Shown: positions 11,216 to 19,995, counted from the first letter of the stretch. The stretch is 64,000 bases of DNA from Stenotrophomonas maltophilia (GCF_004684085.1 NZ_SRHZ01000051.1:1-64000), one strand, 5' to 3'. Notes: generated by a model from the sequence alone, not told the origin. Made by a program: numbers and translations.

Positions 11216-11722
11216 TCAGGCCGTCGCCTCGAAGGCCGGTGAGTACTGCACCTCGCCCTGTGCCAACGGAGGCTGCAGGCAAAGTGCCTGGAAGTACTCC
11301 GCCGGCACACCCGGCAGCACCAGGCCCGGCTCGGCACGGAAGCCGAAGCGACCGTAATAGGCCGGCTCGCCCAGCAATACACAGCCATGTGCACCCTGCT
11401 GACGCAGAGCTTCAAGTGCAGCGTGCATAAGGGCCGCACCGATGCCCTGCCCCTGCCACGCGGGCAATACCGAAATCGGGCCCAGGCCAAACCAGCCCGT
11501 GCTGCCATCGCTGATCGTCACCGGCGACACCGCCACATGGCCGATCACCTTCCCGTCCATCTCGGCCACCAGCGAAACGCTCAGCTCCCCGCAGGCGCGC
11601 AGGGCGTCGACGATGAACTGTTCGGTATGGCTGCTGTGCGCAGCGTTCCGGAATGCGGCCTCGGTCAGCGCGTGGATGGTGGGGTGGTCGGCAGTGGATT
11701 CTGGGCGGATCGTGTAGTTCAT
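11216..11722 (-). CDS. GNAT N-acetyltransferase, YhbS-like
   Basis: A 168-residue GNAT domain: ISVLPAWQGQGIGAALM is the acetyl-CoA pyrophosphate loop and VLLGEPAYYGRFGF is the C-terminal motif characteristic of the YhbS branch. The ATG at 11722 starts MNYTIRPE, which fits the family; the open frame upstream adds unrelated sequence. It is convergent with the small membrane protein gene. Substrate unknown. Confidence 0.87.
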   Translation of the reverse strand: MNYTIRPESTADHPTIHALTEAAFRNAAHSSHTEQFIVDALRACGELSVSLVAEMDGKVIGHVAVSPVTISDGSTGWFGLGPISVLPAWQGQGIGAALMHAALEALRQQGAHGCVLLGEPAYYGRFGFRAEPGLVLPGVPAEYFQALCLQPPLAQGEVQYSPAFEATA

Positions 11723-11964
11723 GGCGTAATGTTCGCTTGCGTGAGAGTTGCGTGAATTAGCGACCGTTGTCACAAATTTGCGGCGAAATGTCGAACGCGA
11801 AGCGCAATCGCTCCGCGAACCTCGAATCGCCTGTGCCGCAATCGATTCGGCGACGCTGCCGAACGCTGAATGCGTCAAAATTCCGTCACCGACGCCTTGC
11901 CGTAGCTGGCGCCAGGTTTCCAGAACACTCCATAATCGATAAGCCTGTCACCAGGGAAGGATAT

Positions 11965-12006
11965 ATGGACACGGACGCACGATGCAGGATGCCGCCATGG
12001 ATGTAG
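11965..12006 (+). CDS. possible 13-codon leader peptide before the first immunity-type lipoprotein
   Basis: A GGAAGG lies 4 bases before the ATG at 11965, a better ribosome site than any in front of the lipoprotein starts. The frame encodes MDTDARCRMPPWM and stops at 12004-12006, two bases before the ATG at 12009. The arrangement would allow re-initiation at the lipoprotein gene. A mis-set start or chance frame is equally possible. Confidence 0.3.
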   Translation: MDTDARCRMPPWM

Positions 12007-12008
12007 CC

Positions 12009-12653
12009 ATGCCGACACGCAAGGGACGCCATCTGGTACCGATGGGCCTCTTGCTGGCGCTGACGGCCTGCTCGCCTTACGCGGACGCAGAGCGTGACGT
12101 CGCCGCGGGTGGACGCGGCCTGGCCAAGCTCAACCCATCACCGCAGCAAGGCTACGAGCTGGTACTGACACTGAAGGATGCCCCCGGTCCCTTCGCGGTG
12201 GTCGAGGGCGTTGCCCAGTACGACGTCCGCAACCACAAGGACTGCGGCCGGGTCCTGTGGGCGACCGGTACCGCCAGCCGTATCACCAGCCAGGAGTTGG
12301 TGGAACTGCACAAGGTCGGCGAGAACGAATACCGCGGTACGTTCTACCTCGACCGCATGCAGGACGAGGACTACTACGGGCGTGGCGTCTGCCATTGGAC
12401 GCTGACGGGTGTCGGTGCGATGTTGCGCGCGACTGGCGACACCGCAAATACCCGCTTTCTGACGTTTCTCAATAAGGATCGCGTGGACGCAGGTTCGCCG
12501 TTGACTCTCTACTATCCGAAGGTTGCCTATCCTCGCGCCGAGCTTGCTACCAACTACCCTGCAAGCGGCAAAGAGAATCCATCCGAGTACAAGGAAGAGC
12601 TGCGCGACGCGCTGTTCTCGACCACCACCGCTGTGCAGAAACTCGCGCCATGA
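12009..12653 (+). CDS. lipoprotein, probable immunity protein (X-Tfi) of the X-T4SS, copy 1
   Basis: With the ATG at 12009 the protein has 214 residues and a clean lipoprotein signal (MPTRKGRHLVPMGLLLALTAC); the lipid-modified Cys is residue 21. The mature part is strongly similar to the next gene product, e.g. GGRGLAKLNP, FAVVEGVAQYDV, DEDYYGRGVC. It is the first of two tandem paralogues that precede an XVIPCD lipase. X-T4SS effector genes are normally co-transcribed with a periplasmic immunity lipoprotein, so a lipase inhibitor is the likely role (inference). Starts at 11982 or 11997 are possible but put acidic residues before the signal. Confidence 0.8.
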   Translation: MPTRKGRHLVPMGLLLALTACSPYADAERDVAAGGRGLAKLNPSPQQGYELVLTLKDAPGPFAVVEGVAQYDVRNHKDCGRVLWATGTASRITSQELVELHKVGENEYRGTFYLDRMQDEDYYGRGVCHWTLTGVGAMLRATGDTANTRFLTFLNKDRVDAGSPLTLYYPKVAYPRAELATNYPASGKENPSEYKEELRDALFSTTTAVQKLAP

Positions 12654-12696
12654 GCTGCCAGTTCAACCATCCCTCTACCCCCCAAGGAGGCCGACA

Positions 12697-13350
12697 TTGC
12701 GCCACAAGATGATTCCGTGCCTTGCTCTGCTTCTGTTGACCGCCTGCCATCCGGAGACCGCCATGAACCAGGAACGTGCCGCTGCTGAAGCCGATGTCGC
12801 CCAGGGCGGGCGCGGCCTCGCCAAGCTCAACCCCACCCCGCGCAAGGCCTATGAGCTGGTGCTGCGCCTGAAGGATGCCCCCGGCGATTTCGCGGTGGTC
12901 GAAGGAGTCGCGCAGTACGACGTGACCAACGAAGACCAGTGCGGGCACATCGAACCGGCCACCGGTACCGCCGCACGCATCACCAGCCAGGAGCCGGTGG
13001 AGCTGCGCAAGGTCGCCGACGGCGAGTACCGCGGCACCGTGTACCTCGATCGCATGCTGGACGAGGACTACTACGGCCGTGGCGTCTGCAAGTGGGAATT
13101 CAGCGGCGCCGGCGCGATGCTGAAAGCCACTGGCGCCGATGGTGAAACGCGCTTCCTGTCGTTCATTGAGGCAGCGCCCTTCGTCAAAGGCGAGGCCGAA
13201 ACTCGCCACTATCCTCGTGCGGACTATCCGCGCGTGAACGAGATCCCTGACTACGGCGCAAGCGGACAGGAAGATCCCACCAAATTCCGCCCTGAACTGC
13301 AGAATGCGCTGTTCTCCGCTTCGCTTGAAGCCGATGAGGTCCGCCAATGA
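12697..13350 (+). CDS. lipoprotein, probable immunity protein (X-Tfi) of the X-T4SS, copy 2
   Basis: A 217-residue paralogue of the preceding lipoprotein. AAGGAGG at 12684-12690, six bases before the TTG at 12697, decides that start and gives MRHKMIPCLALLLLTAC, a lipobox with Cys at residue 17. An ATG at 12709 is the alternative. The stop overlaps the start of the lipase gene as ATGA at 13347-13350, so toxin and antidote translation are coupled. Outer-membrane or periplasmic anchoring would place it where an incoming phospholipase acts. The role is inferred from context and the X-T4SS paradigm. Confidence 0.85.
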   Translation: MRHKMIPCLALLLLTACHPETAMNQERAAAEADVAQGGRGLAKLNPTPRKAYELVLRLKDAPGDFAVVEGVAQYDVTNEDQCGHIEPATGTAARITSQEPVELRKVADGEYRGTVYLDRMLDEDYYGRGVCKWEFSGAGAMLKATGADGETRFLSFIEAAPFVKGEAETRHYPRADYPRVNEIPDYGASGQEDPTKFRPELQNALFSASLEADEVRQ

Positions 13351-14675
13351 GCTTCAACAGCCAAGACTATGCTGCGCTATCCGAAGATGCATACAAGGAT
13401 TACGCGGTCGGTCGTCGTGCACCTGGCCAGGATGAGATCGTCCCGATCAACGGGCACAAGTACAGGATTCTCGAGCACGTCGACAATCGACTGAACGGCT
13501 ATCAGGGAACGATCTACCAGCGAGTCGATACCCATGAAATCGTCGTCGCTCATCGCGGCACCGAGCAGATCGCTCGTGATGCAGTCCTCACCGACGGTGG
13601 CATGGTTGTCGCCCGCACCAATGTGCAGGCCCCGGACGCCATCGCATTGACCCAGCGCGCCCTCGCCTACGCCAAGAAAGAAGGCCAGGATCTCGGACAG
13701 CGCCCACCTGAGGTCACCGTCACCGGCCACTCCCTCGGCGGTGCCCTGGCCCAGATCACCTCGCACCACTTCAACGTCAAGGGCGAGACATTCAATGCCT
13801 ACGGCGCGGTCAGCCTCAGCTACCGCATCCCGGAAGGCGGAAACACCATGATCAACCACGTCATGGCGTCCGATCCGGTCAGCGCTGCCTCGCCGCACTT
13901 CGGTCAGGTCCGCATCTATGCCAAGCCCGACGAGATCAAGACGCTCGCGGCAAACGGTTTCAGCAATCACGCCCTGCGTGACCTGATTCCGGACCGGCCG
14001 ATCATTGCGGCGACCAGCTCGTTCGGTGCGCACAAGCTGGGCAACTTCCTCGACGAAGGCTCGGTGCTGAAGCACCCGGAAACGCAGAAGCTGGCGAAAG
14101 ACAACGCCAAGATGATCGAGGAGTACCGCGATGACGTCGAGTCACTGCGTCGCGGCGTCACCCGCGCGGCACGCGGCATCCCGGGCGGCGCCGTCGATCT
14201 GTACGACCACATCCGCGGCCCGCTGCAGCCCGGTGAACCGGCACGTCGCGAAGCGGAGAAGAACGGCCACCACACCAGCATGCTGCGTATGGACGATGCC
14301 AATCACCTGGGCAACCCGCTGTTCAACGACGCGATCCGCGGCGTGCACGCGCAGGACGTGCGGGTCGGTCGCGTGCCGGATGTGATGAGCACGCAGCTGG
14401 CGGGCAGCCTGGCGGCCGAAATGCATGCGGCAGGCGGCAAGCGCATTGACGAGGTGATGATGAATGCCGATGCCTCACGCAGCTTCGCCGTGCAGGGCCA
14501 GGGCGGTGATCCCGCCCACCTTCGCGTATCGGTGGATACGGCGGTGGCGATGAACACACCGCTGGAACAGAGCAGCCAGCGCATCGACCAGCAGGCCGCA
14601 GGTCAGCGCCTTGCGCTGGAGCGCGACCAACAGCTGGAACAGCAGCAGAATCAGACCCGCAGCATGCAGGCCTGA
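13347..14675 (+). CDS. X-T4SS effector: class-3 lipase domain with C-terminal XVIPCD
   Basis: A 442-residue protein without signal peptide. The N-terminal half is an alpha/beta hydrolase of the lipase class-3 type: nucleophile elbow TGHSLGGALAQ with Ser129, probable Asp176 (MASDPVSAASP) and a downstream His near 208. Residues 320-442 look like the VirD4-interacting XVIPCD: HLGNPLFNDAIRGVHAQD, RIDEVMMN, SFAVQG at 379-384, DPAHLRVSVDTA, PLEQSSQ, then a Gln-rich tail. Such effectors are delivered by the T4SS into rival Gram-negative cells, here probably to hydrolyse phospholipids. It is coupled by ATGA to the upstream lipoprotein. Other enzymatic specificity within the fold is possible. Confidence 0.9.
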   Translation: MSFNSQDYAALSEDAYKDYAVGRRAPGQDEIVPINGHKYRILEHVDNRLNGYQGTIYQRVDTHEIVVAHRGTEQIARDAVLTDGGMVVARTNVQAPDAIALTQRALAYAKKEGQDLGQRPPEVTVTGHSLGGALAQITSHHFNVKGETFNAYGAVSLSYRIPEGGNTMINHVMASDPVSAASPHFGQVRIYAKPDEIKTLAANGFSNHALRDLIPDRPIIAATSSFGAHKLGNFLDEGSVLKHPETQKLAKDNAKMIEEYRDDVESLRRGVTRAARGIPGGAVDLYDHIRGPLQPGEPARREAEKNGHHTSMLRMDDANHLGNPLFNDAIRGVHAQDVRVGRVPDVMSTQLAGSLAAEMHAAGGKRIDEVMMNADASRSFAVQGQGGDPAHLRVSVDTAVAMNTPLEQSSQRIDQQAAGQRLALERDQQLEQQQNQTRSMQA

Positions 14676-14683
14676 TGGGTAGC

Positions 14684-14713
14684 GCGGGAGCCGATCATTC
14701 CGGCTCTCGCTTT
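14684..14713 (+). terminator. intrinsic terminator after the lipase effector operon
   Basis: Stem GCGGGAGCCG/CGGCTCTCGC (one G-T pair) with an ATCATTC loop, followed by TTTA. It lies 8 bases after the effector stop codon in a convergent gap and could serve both strands. Confidence 0.7.
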
Positions 14714-14729
14714 ACTTCAGCATCGCGCC

Positions 14730-15998
14730 TCAGGGGCTGGTGGTCGCGACCGGTGCAGACGCACTGGCGGTCACGAACAGATCCGGCCCGGAATCCGGGA
14801 AGCCCCCACAGGTCCGATCCCCCGGCGCCACCGGATCACACGGCCACTGGCTGCGCGGGACCTTGTCGCGCAACTCGAAGCGATCGCCAGTCCAGACCAC
14901 GAAGGCGATGTGCTCGCGGTTCCAGTCGCTGTAGGCACGCGGACCGCCCTTCTGCGCCGTCTCCGGATACTGCACGAACCAACGCATGGCAGGCCCGAAC
15001 TGCAGCTTGCTGTGATCCAGCGTGACCCTGCCCTCACGGGCCAGCTGGCGTGCACGATCCGCATCGGTCACCTGCGGCATGGCCGGCATCGCCTCGGCGG
15101 TGACATCCCTCGGCGCCGCGTCCCCGCGGACCTGGTACACACGCTGGCTGGCATAGGCCTCGCGGCAGTCACCCGCTGGCACGCGCACCGGCTCCGCGCC
15201 GTACTCATCGCGGTTGGCGACCTGGTCGCTGCAGGTGAACGGCGCTGACACCAGATAGAACGTGCTGTCGGCGTCGCGCCCTTCCAGCGAGCGCACCCAG
15301 ATATCGCCCATCCGCACGATGAAGTCCGGACGTTGGCCGTAACCCGGCACGGCCTTGAACCAGGCTTTGTGCTGTACCTCACGCTCGCGCCAACTGCGTG
15401 GCAGGTGGATGTCCTGCTCGGGCAGTGCGACCAGCATCGCGGCCAGATGCGTCGGCATCGTGCCTTGGCAGGCCCCGATCAGCAGGTCGCCCTGGGTCGC
15501 CAGCCGCCCGGCCAGATCCACCGGACAACGGGCACCGAGCGCACGCTCGGTCGCCCGCTCGGGCGGCAACGGCACGATGACCAAGGCGGGCGGTGCCGGT
15601 GCTACCGCCGGGACGGCTGGCTCGACGACGGCAGGCGGTGCAGCGACAGGCGCCGCCGCTGCGGACGCAACAGACACAGGCGTCGGGTCAGCAGCCGACG
15701 CCGGCTGCGCGTCCACCACAGGTGTTGCAGGGGGTGTCACGGCAGCCGGTACTTCGGGAGCCGGCGCCGCGACAACGGCTTCGGTGACCATGGGCGCTGC
15801 AACAGGTGCCGTCCCTGCAGGCGTGTCAACGGTCGCCTCAGCAGCCGGGGGCGTCTCCACGACGGGGGCCGCTGCCTCCTGAGCCTGTGCCGACGCCGCG
15901 GCAAGTCCAAGTGACAGCAGCCAGAGCGGCGGCAGGCGGCGCACGGATGCATTGCAGCGGGCAGCGGCGTGCTTGGCATTCAGGGGAACGATTCGCAT
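14730..15998 (-). CDS. secreted or periplasmic protein with Ala/Pro-rich linker, unknown function
   Basis: A 422-residue protein not recognised from any family. A signal peptide is visible (hydrophobic LWLLSLGLAAASAQAQ, likely cleaved near residue 40), preceded by a long basic segment. Residues 40-150 are a low-complexity Ala/Pro/Val linker. From about 155 to the end is a Cys-containing globular region (RCPVDLAGRL, GACQGTMP, FTCSDQV, GDCREAY, WPCDPV, RTCGGFP), so disulfides are likely. It follows the GH19 effector by 96 bases on the same strand, inside the X-T4SS island. A cell-envelope role near the secretion system is only a guess. Confidence 0.75.
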   Translation of the reverse strand: MRIVPLNAKHAAARCNASVRRLPPLWLLSLGLAAASAQAQEAAAPVVETPPAAEATVDTPAGTAPVAAPMVTEAVVAAPAPEVPAAVTPPATPVVDAQPASAADPTPVSVASAAAAPVAAPPAVVEPAVPAVAPAPPALVIVPLPPERATERALGARCPVDLAGRLATQGDLLIGACQGTMPTHLAAMLVALPEQDIHLPRSWREREVQHKAWFKAVPGYGQRPDFIVRMGDIWVRSLEGRDADSTFYLVSAPFTCSDQVANRDEYGAEPVRVPAGDCREAYASQRVYQVRGDAAPRDVTAEAMPAMPQVTDADRARQLAREGRVTLDHSKLQFGPAMRWFVQYPETAQKGGPRAYSDWNREHIAFVVWTGDRFELRDKVPRSQWPCDPVAPGDRTCGGFPDSGPDLFVTASASAPVATTSP

Positions 15999-16094
15999 GT
16001 AGTGTCCTTACGAGTGGGTTTCCATGTCGGCGCCACAGGGCGCCACGCGTCGTACGTAAAGCGCCCGCGGGCACCCTGCCCGCTGGCACCGGTG

Positions 16095-17102
16095 TTACAG
16101 AGATCGGGAACGCTGCTCCTGCTCACGGGTGAGTGCGGCCGCCGGGTCCTGCTGCGCGACATTGGCAGCCATCTGCTGGCTGCTCTGCTCCAGCGGCTGC
16201 TGCGCCGCCTGCTCGCGATCGACCGATGCGCGCAGCATGGCCGGATCGCCCAGCGCACCCTGTACAGCAAACAGCATGCGACCGTCATTGCCGGCCAGGA
16301 GATGATCGATGCGCGACAGGCCGGCCTTCTGCGCGCTCAATGCCAGTGCGCCGGCGGCATTGTCCAGTTCCTGCCCACTGCGCAATCCGCTCTGCGGTCC
16401 CATCTGCTGAAGGTGCTGGCGCGCCCCCTGGAACAGGGCGTGTCCCGGCTCGCCCGGCTGCGACATGTCACGCACAGTGGCCGGCTGGGCCGGCGCCCCT
16501 ACGTCGCCCCGCTCCAGCCGCGCCATCACATCGGGCGTCAACTTCTGCTGCCACACATCGAATCGCTGCTGGCGGGCCTCGATGCCGTTGAGCGCGCCAT
16601 TGATCGCACGGGTCGCTTCACGCACATCCTCGCGCGCGGCTTCCGGCACACGTTTCTGCCACTGCCACACCGCAATGCGGCCGGCGTGCTCGGGCAGCGC
16701 GGCCAGTTCCGGCTGATTCACCAGATCCAGATCCAGCGCCTTGCCGGCACGCTCGTAATTCTCCTTGCCGACCAACGGCAGATAGCCGCGGCCGTGGTAC
16801 TTCAGTGCATCGCCAGGCGCGTCGTTGCCCATGCGCCCGCCGTACATCAGTTCGGCCAGATTCTCCGGCCGCCCACGAAGCGCCTCCTGGCGGGCGCTCT
16901 CAAGTGCACCATTGCCATTGCGCCACGCCGCTTCCACCGGGATCTGCGAGATGCCCCGGGTGAAGTTGAAACTCTCGTTGAGCCGGCTCAAGCCACGGGA
17001 CTCGTGCCCGGCCTGCGCCATGAAGTTGGCCAGTTCCCGGGACGAGGTCATGCCGGCCTCCGTGGCCTGCCGCAACAACTGCGACTCTCTATCCTGCGAC
17101 AC
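16095..17102 (-). CDS. X-T4SS effector: GH19 lysozyme/chitinase-like domain with C-terminal XVIPCD
   Basis: A 335-residue protein without signal peptide. Residues 1-200 form a GH19 domain: FMAQAGHESRGLSRLNESFNF gives probable catalytic Glu34, followed by AELMYGGRMGN and KYHGRGYLPLVGKENYERAG. Residues 217-335 form the XVIPCD (GHALFQGARQHL, AGLSRIDHLLAG, LFAVQG, DPAMLRASVDRE, PLEQSSQ). It parallels the X. citri GH19 effector that lyses peptidoglycan of target cells. The substrate is therefore probably murein rather than chitin. Its probable immunity gene ends 57 bases upstream on the same strand. Confidence 0.92.
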   Translation of the reverse strand: MSQDRESQLLRQATEAGMTSSRELANFMAQAGHESRGLSRLNESFNFTRGISQIPVEAAWRNGNGALESARQEALRGRPENLAELMYGGRMGNDAPGDALKYHGRGYLPLVGKENYERAGKALDLDLVNQPELAALPEHAGRIAVWQWQKRVPEAAREDVREATRAINGALNGIEARQQRFDVWQQKLTPDVMARLERGDVGAPAQPATVRDMSQPGEPGHALFQGARQHLQQMGPQSGLRSGQELDNAAGALALSAQKAGLSRIDHLLAGNDGRMLFAVQGALGDPAMLRASVDREQAAQQPLEQSSQQMAANVAQQDPAAALTREQEQRSRSL

Positions 17103-17159
17103 GGTGAAACTCCTGCTCGATCATCGTGGGGTACTCCTGCCTCCTCACGGGCGCGGCAC

Positions 17160-17696
17160 TCAAGGCAGGCTCACGTCGGCAACCGCGGACGGATCGAAGT
17201 CCTCGAATCGCACCCTGCCCAGCTCGGCCGCCGAGAACTCACGCGTATGGATCGCCTCTGTCTCAATATCGACCACCCTCCGCTGCACGCCCTGCACCCA
17301 ACAGGCGCGCTCCGCTGGCGCATAACGGAACGTGTAGATGCTGCTCCAGCGCTCCCTGCTGCCACCATTGGTGATCACGCTGAACGCGCCATCCTCGATC
17401 GTCACGTAGGCGAAGGGATCGCCGGCAATGCCACCACGGGTGGAGCACGGCACCAGCTTGTCGTTGCGTGCTGCAAGTTGCCATCGGCCCGCGGCGTCGC
17501 CCAGTAGCAGCAACAGCACCCGGTTGGGGCCGTGCTCGCCGGGCACCAGGCCATCAGGCGCCGGTTGATCGATCACCAGCAACTGATCGTCGACCCCATT
17601 ACCTGTGAGATCGCCGCGTACGGCTTCCAGCAGGTTCGCGCCGGACGGAACGAACGCCAGGGCATTGTCCATGTGCGTGCCACTCCCCTTCTCCAT
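17160..17696 (-). CDS. probable immunity protein for the GH19 effector
   Basis: With ATG at 17696 (AAGGAG 9 bases before it) the product has 178 residues. It contains a Ca2+-site-like stretch (VRGDLTGNGVDDQLLVID) and a beta-rich remainder; the inhibitor paired with the X. citri GH19 effector also depends on calcium. Position directly upstream of the GH19 effector supports an immunity role. Unlike the other immunity-type proteins here, no signal peptide or lipobox is visible at this start, at 17672 (MDNALAFVP), or at the in-frame ATG at 17864. The gene 5' end may be mis-set or altered. Confidence 0.7.
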   Translation of the reverse strand: MEKGSGTHMDNALAFVPSGANLLEAVRGDLTGNGVDDQLLVIDQPAPDGLVPGEHGPNRVLLLLLGDAAGRWQLAARNDKLVPCSTRGGIAGDPFAYVTIEDGAFSVITNGGSRERWSSIYTFRYAPAERACWVQGVQRRVVDIETEAIHTREFSAAELGRVRFEDFDPSAVADVSLP

Positions 17697-18251
17697 CCCC
17701 TGCAACTCCTTCAATCCCGTCCTGCCGGTATCCGAGCGGAGGTCGGAACCGGTGCGATGCACCATGCGCGCCCAGCGTCCGCCATGCCGGATCATAGCCC
17801 TGAGCCCACGGCGATCGCGACGGCGGCAAACGTCATCCGCAGCGCGGGTGATCAGAGTCCTCATGGACGGAAAAGCTCCTGCGTTCGACAGCACCGATGC
17901 GTCGGAATTTTGACGCGCACGCAGCTTACTTCGAGGAGGCGGGGCTCGTCGAAGGGGGCTTGGGATGAAAAGCGCACTTGATCACAGAAAAAGCGCGGTC
18001 AGCGTAACTTTTGCAAACATGAGGACCGATCGCAGCCGGGTCGATTGGGACTGCAAAGCCCAGCAGGACTACCAGTGCGTCTTCAGAGCCTCAGTAGATC
18101 AATCGCCAGCCTGTTCTGGATCTGAACCAGGAATGGACGGGCCGTCCCCAAGAAACGCTTTCGGACGCGACGCGGGCCGCTTGGCACCGCACGATCGCTT
18201 GCCGCTCCGCGTCCAGCTTTGAGGACGGCCCTATACTTGCAAGGCTTGACT
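17697..18251. other. 555-bp intergenic region
   Basis: It separates the DUF4189 gene (end of the virB operon) from the GH19 immunity gene. It should hold the promoter of the immunity-effector pair, but no clear -35/-10 is visible. A minus-strand hydrophobic frame (17836-17792, MTFAAVAIAVGSGL then stop) is described under findings. No other gene is seen. Confidence 0.5.
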
Positions 18252-18788
18252 TCACCCACCTGCTAGAACTGGAAGGCTGCACGCACTGTAGACAACATGA
18301 CATCCCTTTTGGGATGGATCTGCGCAGTTCTTTTGGGCCGCCACCACCGCGAGAGCCTCCGAAGACCCAGTCCCCAGACCACCTGCGGCGCCCGTCCGTT
18401 TCTCCGAAGGCATGACCCAAGCCGCGCATTGGTTCCTGTACTTCAGGATCATCTTGCAGTCGCGCGCTCCATTCCTACCGCATTGCCGCAAAGCCTCGGA
18501 CTCTGCCAGAACCTCGCTATCGCGACCAACCACATCACCTGCATCGCTCGTAGTATCAGAGAACGCAATGGCGCCCCATCGATCCATATAGCGCATGCGC
18601 GGCTGCAGATTTTTCCCCCGCTCTGTCGCCCCTCCATTTGCGCCAGGAATAGGAGCACACCCCTGAACACCTTGACCCCCAATTGGGTAGAAGCCAGGCG
18701 GACAGTTTCCCTCCGCACGGGCACTTTCCATGAAGCCCCACCCACCGAAGACCACAAGAGTAAAGAGAGCGGGCACAAACTTACGCAT
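18252..18788 (-). CDS. DUF4189 domain secreted protein at the end of the virB operon
   Basis: A 178-residue protein with a signal peptide (MRKFVPALFTLVVFGGWGFMES, then ARA cleavage) and a C-terminal DUF4189-like region: RWGAIAFSD, SEALRQCGRNGARDCKMI, CAAWVMP, ALAVVAAQKNC, CHVVYSACS. Several cysteines suggest disulfides. A DUF4189 gene commonly closes the virB operon in Xanthomonas-type T4SS loci; its function there is not known. ATG at 18788 has GGAG with 8-base spacing; it is 25 bases after virB6. Confidence 0.85.
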   Translation of the reverse strand: MRKFVPALFTLVVFGGWGFMESARAEGNCPPGFYPIGGQGVQGCAPIPGANGGATERGKNLQPRMRYMDRWGAIAFSDTTSDAGDVVGRDSEVLAESEALRQCGRNGARDCKMILKYRNQCAAWVMPSEKRTGAAGGLGTGSSEALAVVAAQKNCADPSQKGCHVVYSACSLPVLAGG

Positions 18789-18813
18789 ATGGATATCTCC
18801 CATAGCTTATGAA

Positions 18814-19947
18814 TCAGGTGGAGTTCTGCGCATTGCCACGGCTACCCGCGGGTGTACTGCTGCTGGAGAAATTCGGAGTCGCAACCACAGTTCGGGTAGC
18901 ACTCACCTCGCTGGGAGAGCTGGCCGGAACAGGTGCGCTGGCTACCGAACCAGGCGGCTGCCCTTGCGGTCCTGGTTGCGCTGCTGGTGAACCGCCAATC
19001 TGGGAATAAGCCATGAAGCTACCCAGCGTGCCCTGGAAGAACATCGCGGCCATCGGCGGCGACGTGAGAATCAATGTCGTCAGAATCAAACCCATGCCGC
19101 CTTGCTGCAAGGCCATGCTGGACATGCCTTCGGTGAAATTCTCACCCATCAGGCTACCGAGCAGTGTCGACCCCCAGAAGGCCAGCGCAACCTTTGCCAC
19201 CATCTTCATCGCGATCGCGGTCATTGCAGCCAGTACCGCCATCGAGAACATTGTGCCTATGCCATACATCAACCACTTCTGGAAAAGTTGCTTGGTCTGA
19301 TCAAATAGCAGACAAAGAATGAACAATGGCCCAAGGCCAATGAACAGGGCCAATGCGACCTCATAGAGAAGCAACATGGAGCCCGCCGTCACTGCGGGTC
19401 CGCCGGTTCCCATTCCGATGAACCACATGGCCCGCGTCTTGGCATTGTCCAGGGTTACATCACCGACGACATCCAACGTGTCCACTGAAGCCAGGGCAAG
19501 CTGCATGTAGCCAAGATTCTCATCGATGAGATCCTCCGGAGAGTCCTTCTTGCCGGTAATGACATGAGTGATCTCGTTCTTGACATCCTTATTCAGGAAC
19601 GTATGAAGGTCGCGACCGAACATGGCCATGGTAGTAGCCACAGACACAATCAACGCTGCCCTCGCCATGTTGGTGACAAGGATCATCATCGAGTCCCGGC
19701 TGCGACCTGTGGCTATCCGGAAGCCCTGAATAAGAACCCAAAGCGTCATGAGTGTGAGCGCGATGGCCCCAACCCACTTCATCATTCTCCCGAGCAATGC
19801 GATACCGAAATCCGCAATCTCCTTGTGGAGATAATCGAGGATCAGACGAAAGAACATGAAGTCGCCAACCGACGACGTCACGTGCAGGTTTTGCAGCATA
19901 TCCAGCGCATTTGAACCAAACATGCCGCCCACCATCCCTAGACTCAT
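18814..19947 (-). CDS. virB6: T4SS inner-membrane protein VirB6 (TrbL/VirB6 family)
   Basis: A 377-residue polytopic membrane protein. At least five hydrophobic helices are visible between residues 50 and 310 (e.g. WVGAIALTLMTLWVLIQG, MLLLYEVALALFIGLGPLFIL, MFSMAVLAAMTAIAM), with the TrbL/VirB6 central pattern around GLGPLFILCLLFDQTKQLF. The last 60 residues are a Pro/Ser/Ala-rich hydrophilic tail. VirB6 is part of the inner-membrane complex that passes substrate to the channel. ATG at 19947 is preferred to an in-frame TTG at 19959. Confidence 0.92.
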   Translation of the reverse strand: MSLGMVGGMFGSNALDMLQNLHVTSSVGDFMFFRLILDYLHKEIADFGIALLGRMMKWVGAIALTLMTLWVLIQGFRIATGRSRDSMMILVTNMARAALIVSVATTMAMFGRDLHTFLNKDVKNEITHVITGKKDSPEDLIDENLGYMQLALASVDTLDVVGDVTLDNAKTRAMWFIGMGTGGPAVTAGSMLLLYEVALALFIGLGPLFILCLLFDQTKQLFQKWLMYGIGTMFSMAVLAAMTAIAMKMVAKVALAFWGSTLLGSLMGENFTEGMSSMALQQGGMGLILTTLILTSPPMAAMFFQGTLGSFMAYSQIGGSPAAQPGPQGQPPGSVASAPVPASSPSEVSATRTVVATPNFSSSSTPAGSRGNAQNST

Positions 19948-19995
19948 GACTTCACCCAATAATTGAATACGGCCCTCAAGAGGCCGAGTTCGGCA

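Noticed and set aside
15333-15914. Arg/Gly-rich plus-strand frame opposite the Ala/Pro linker of the 14730-15998 gene
   Set aside because: It is a by-product of the repetitive GC-rich linker DNA.
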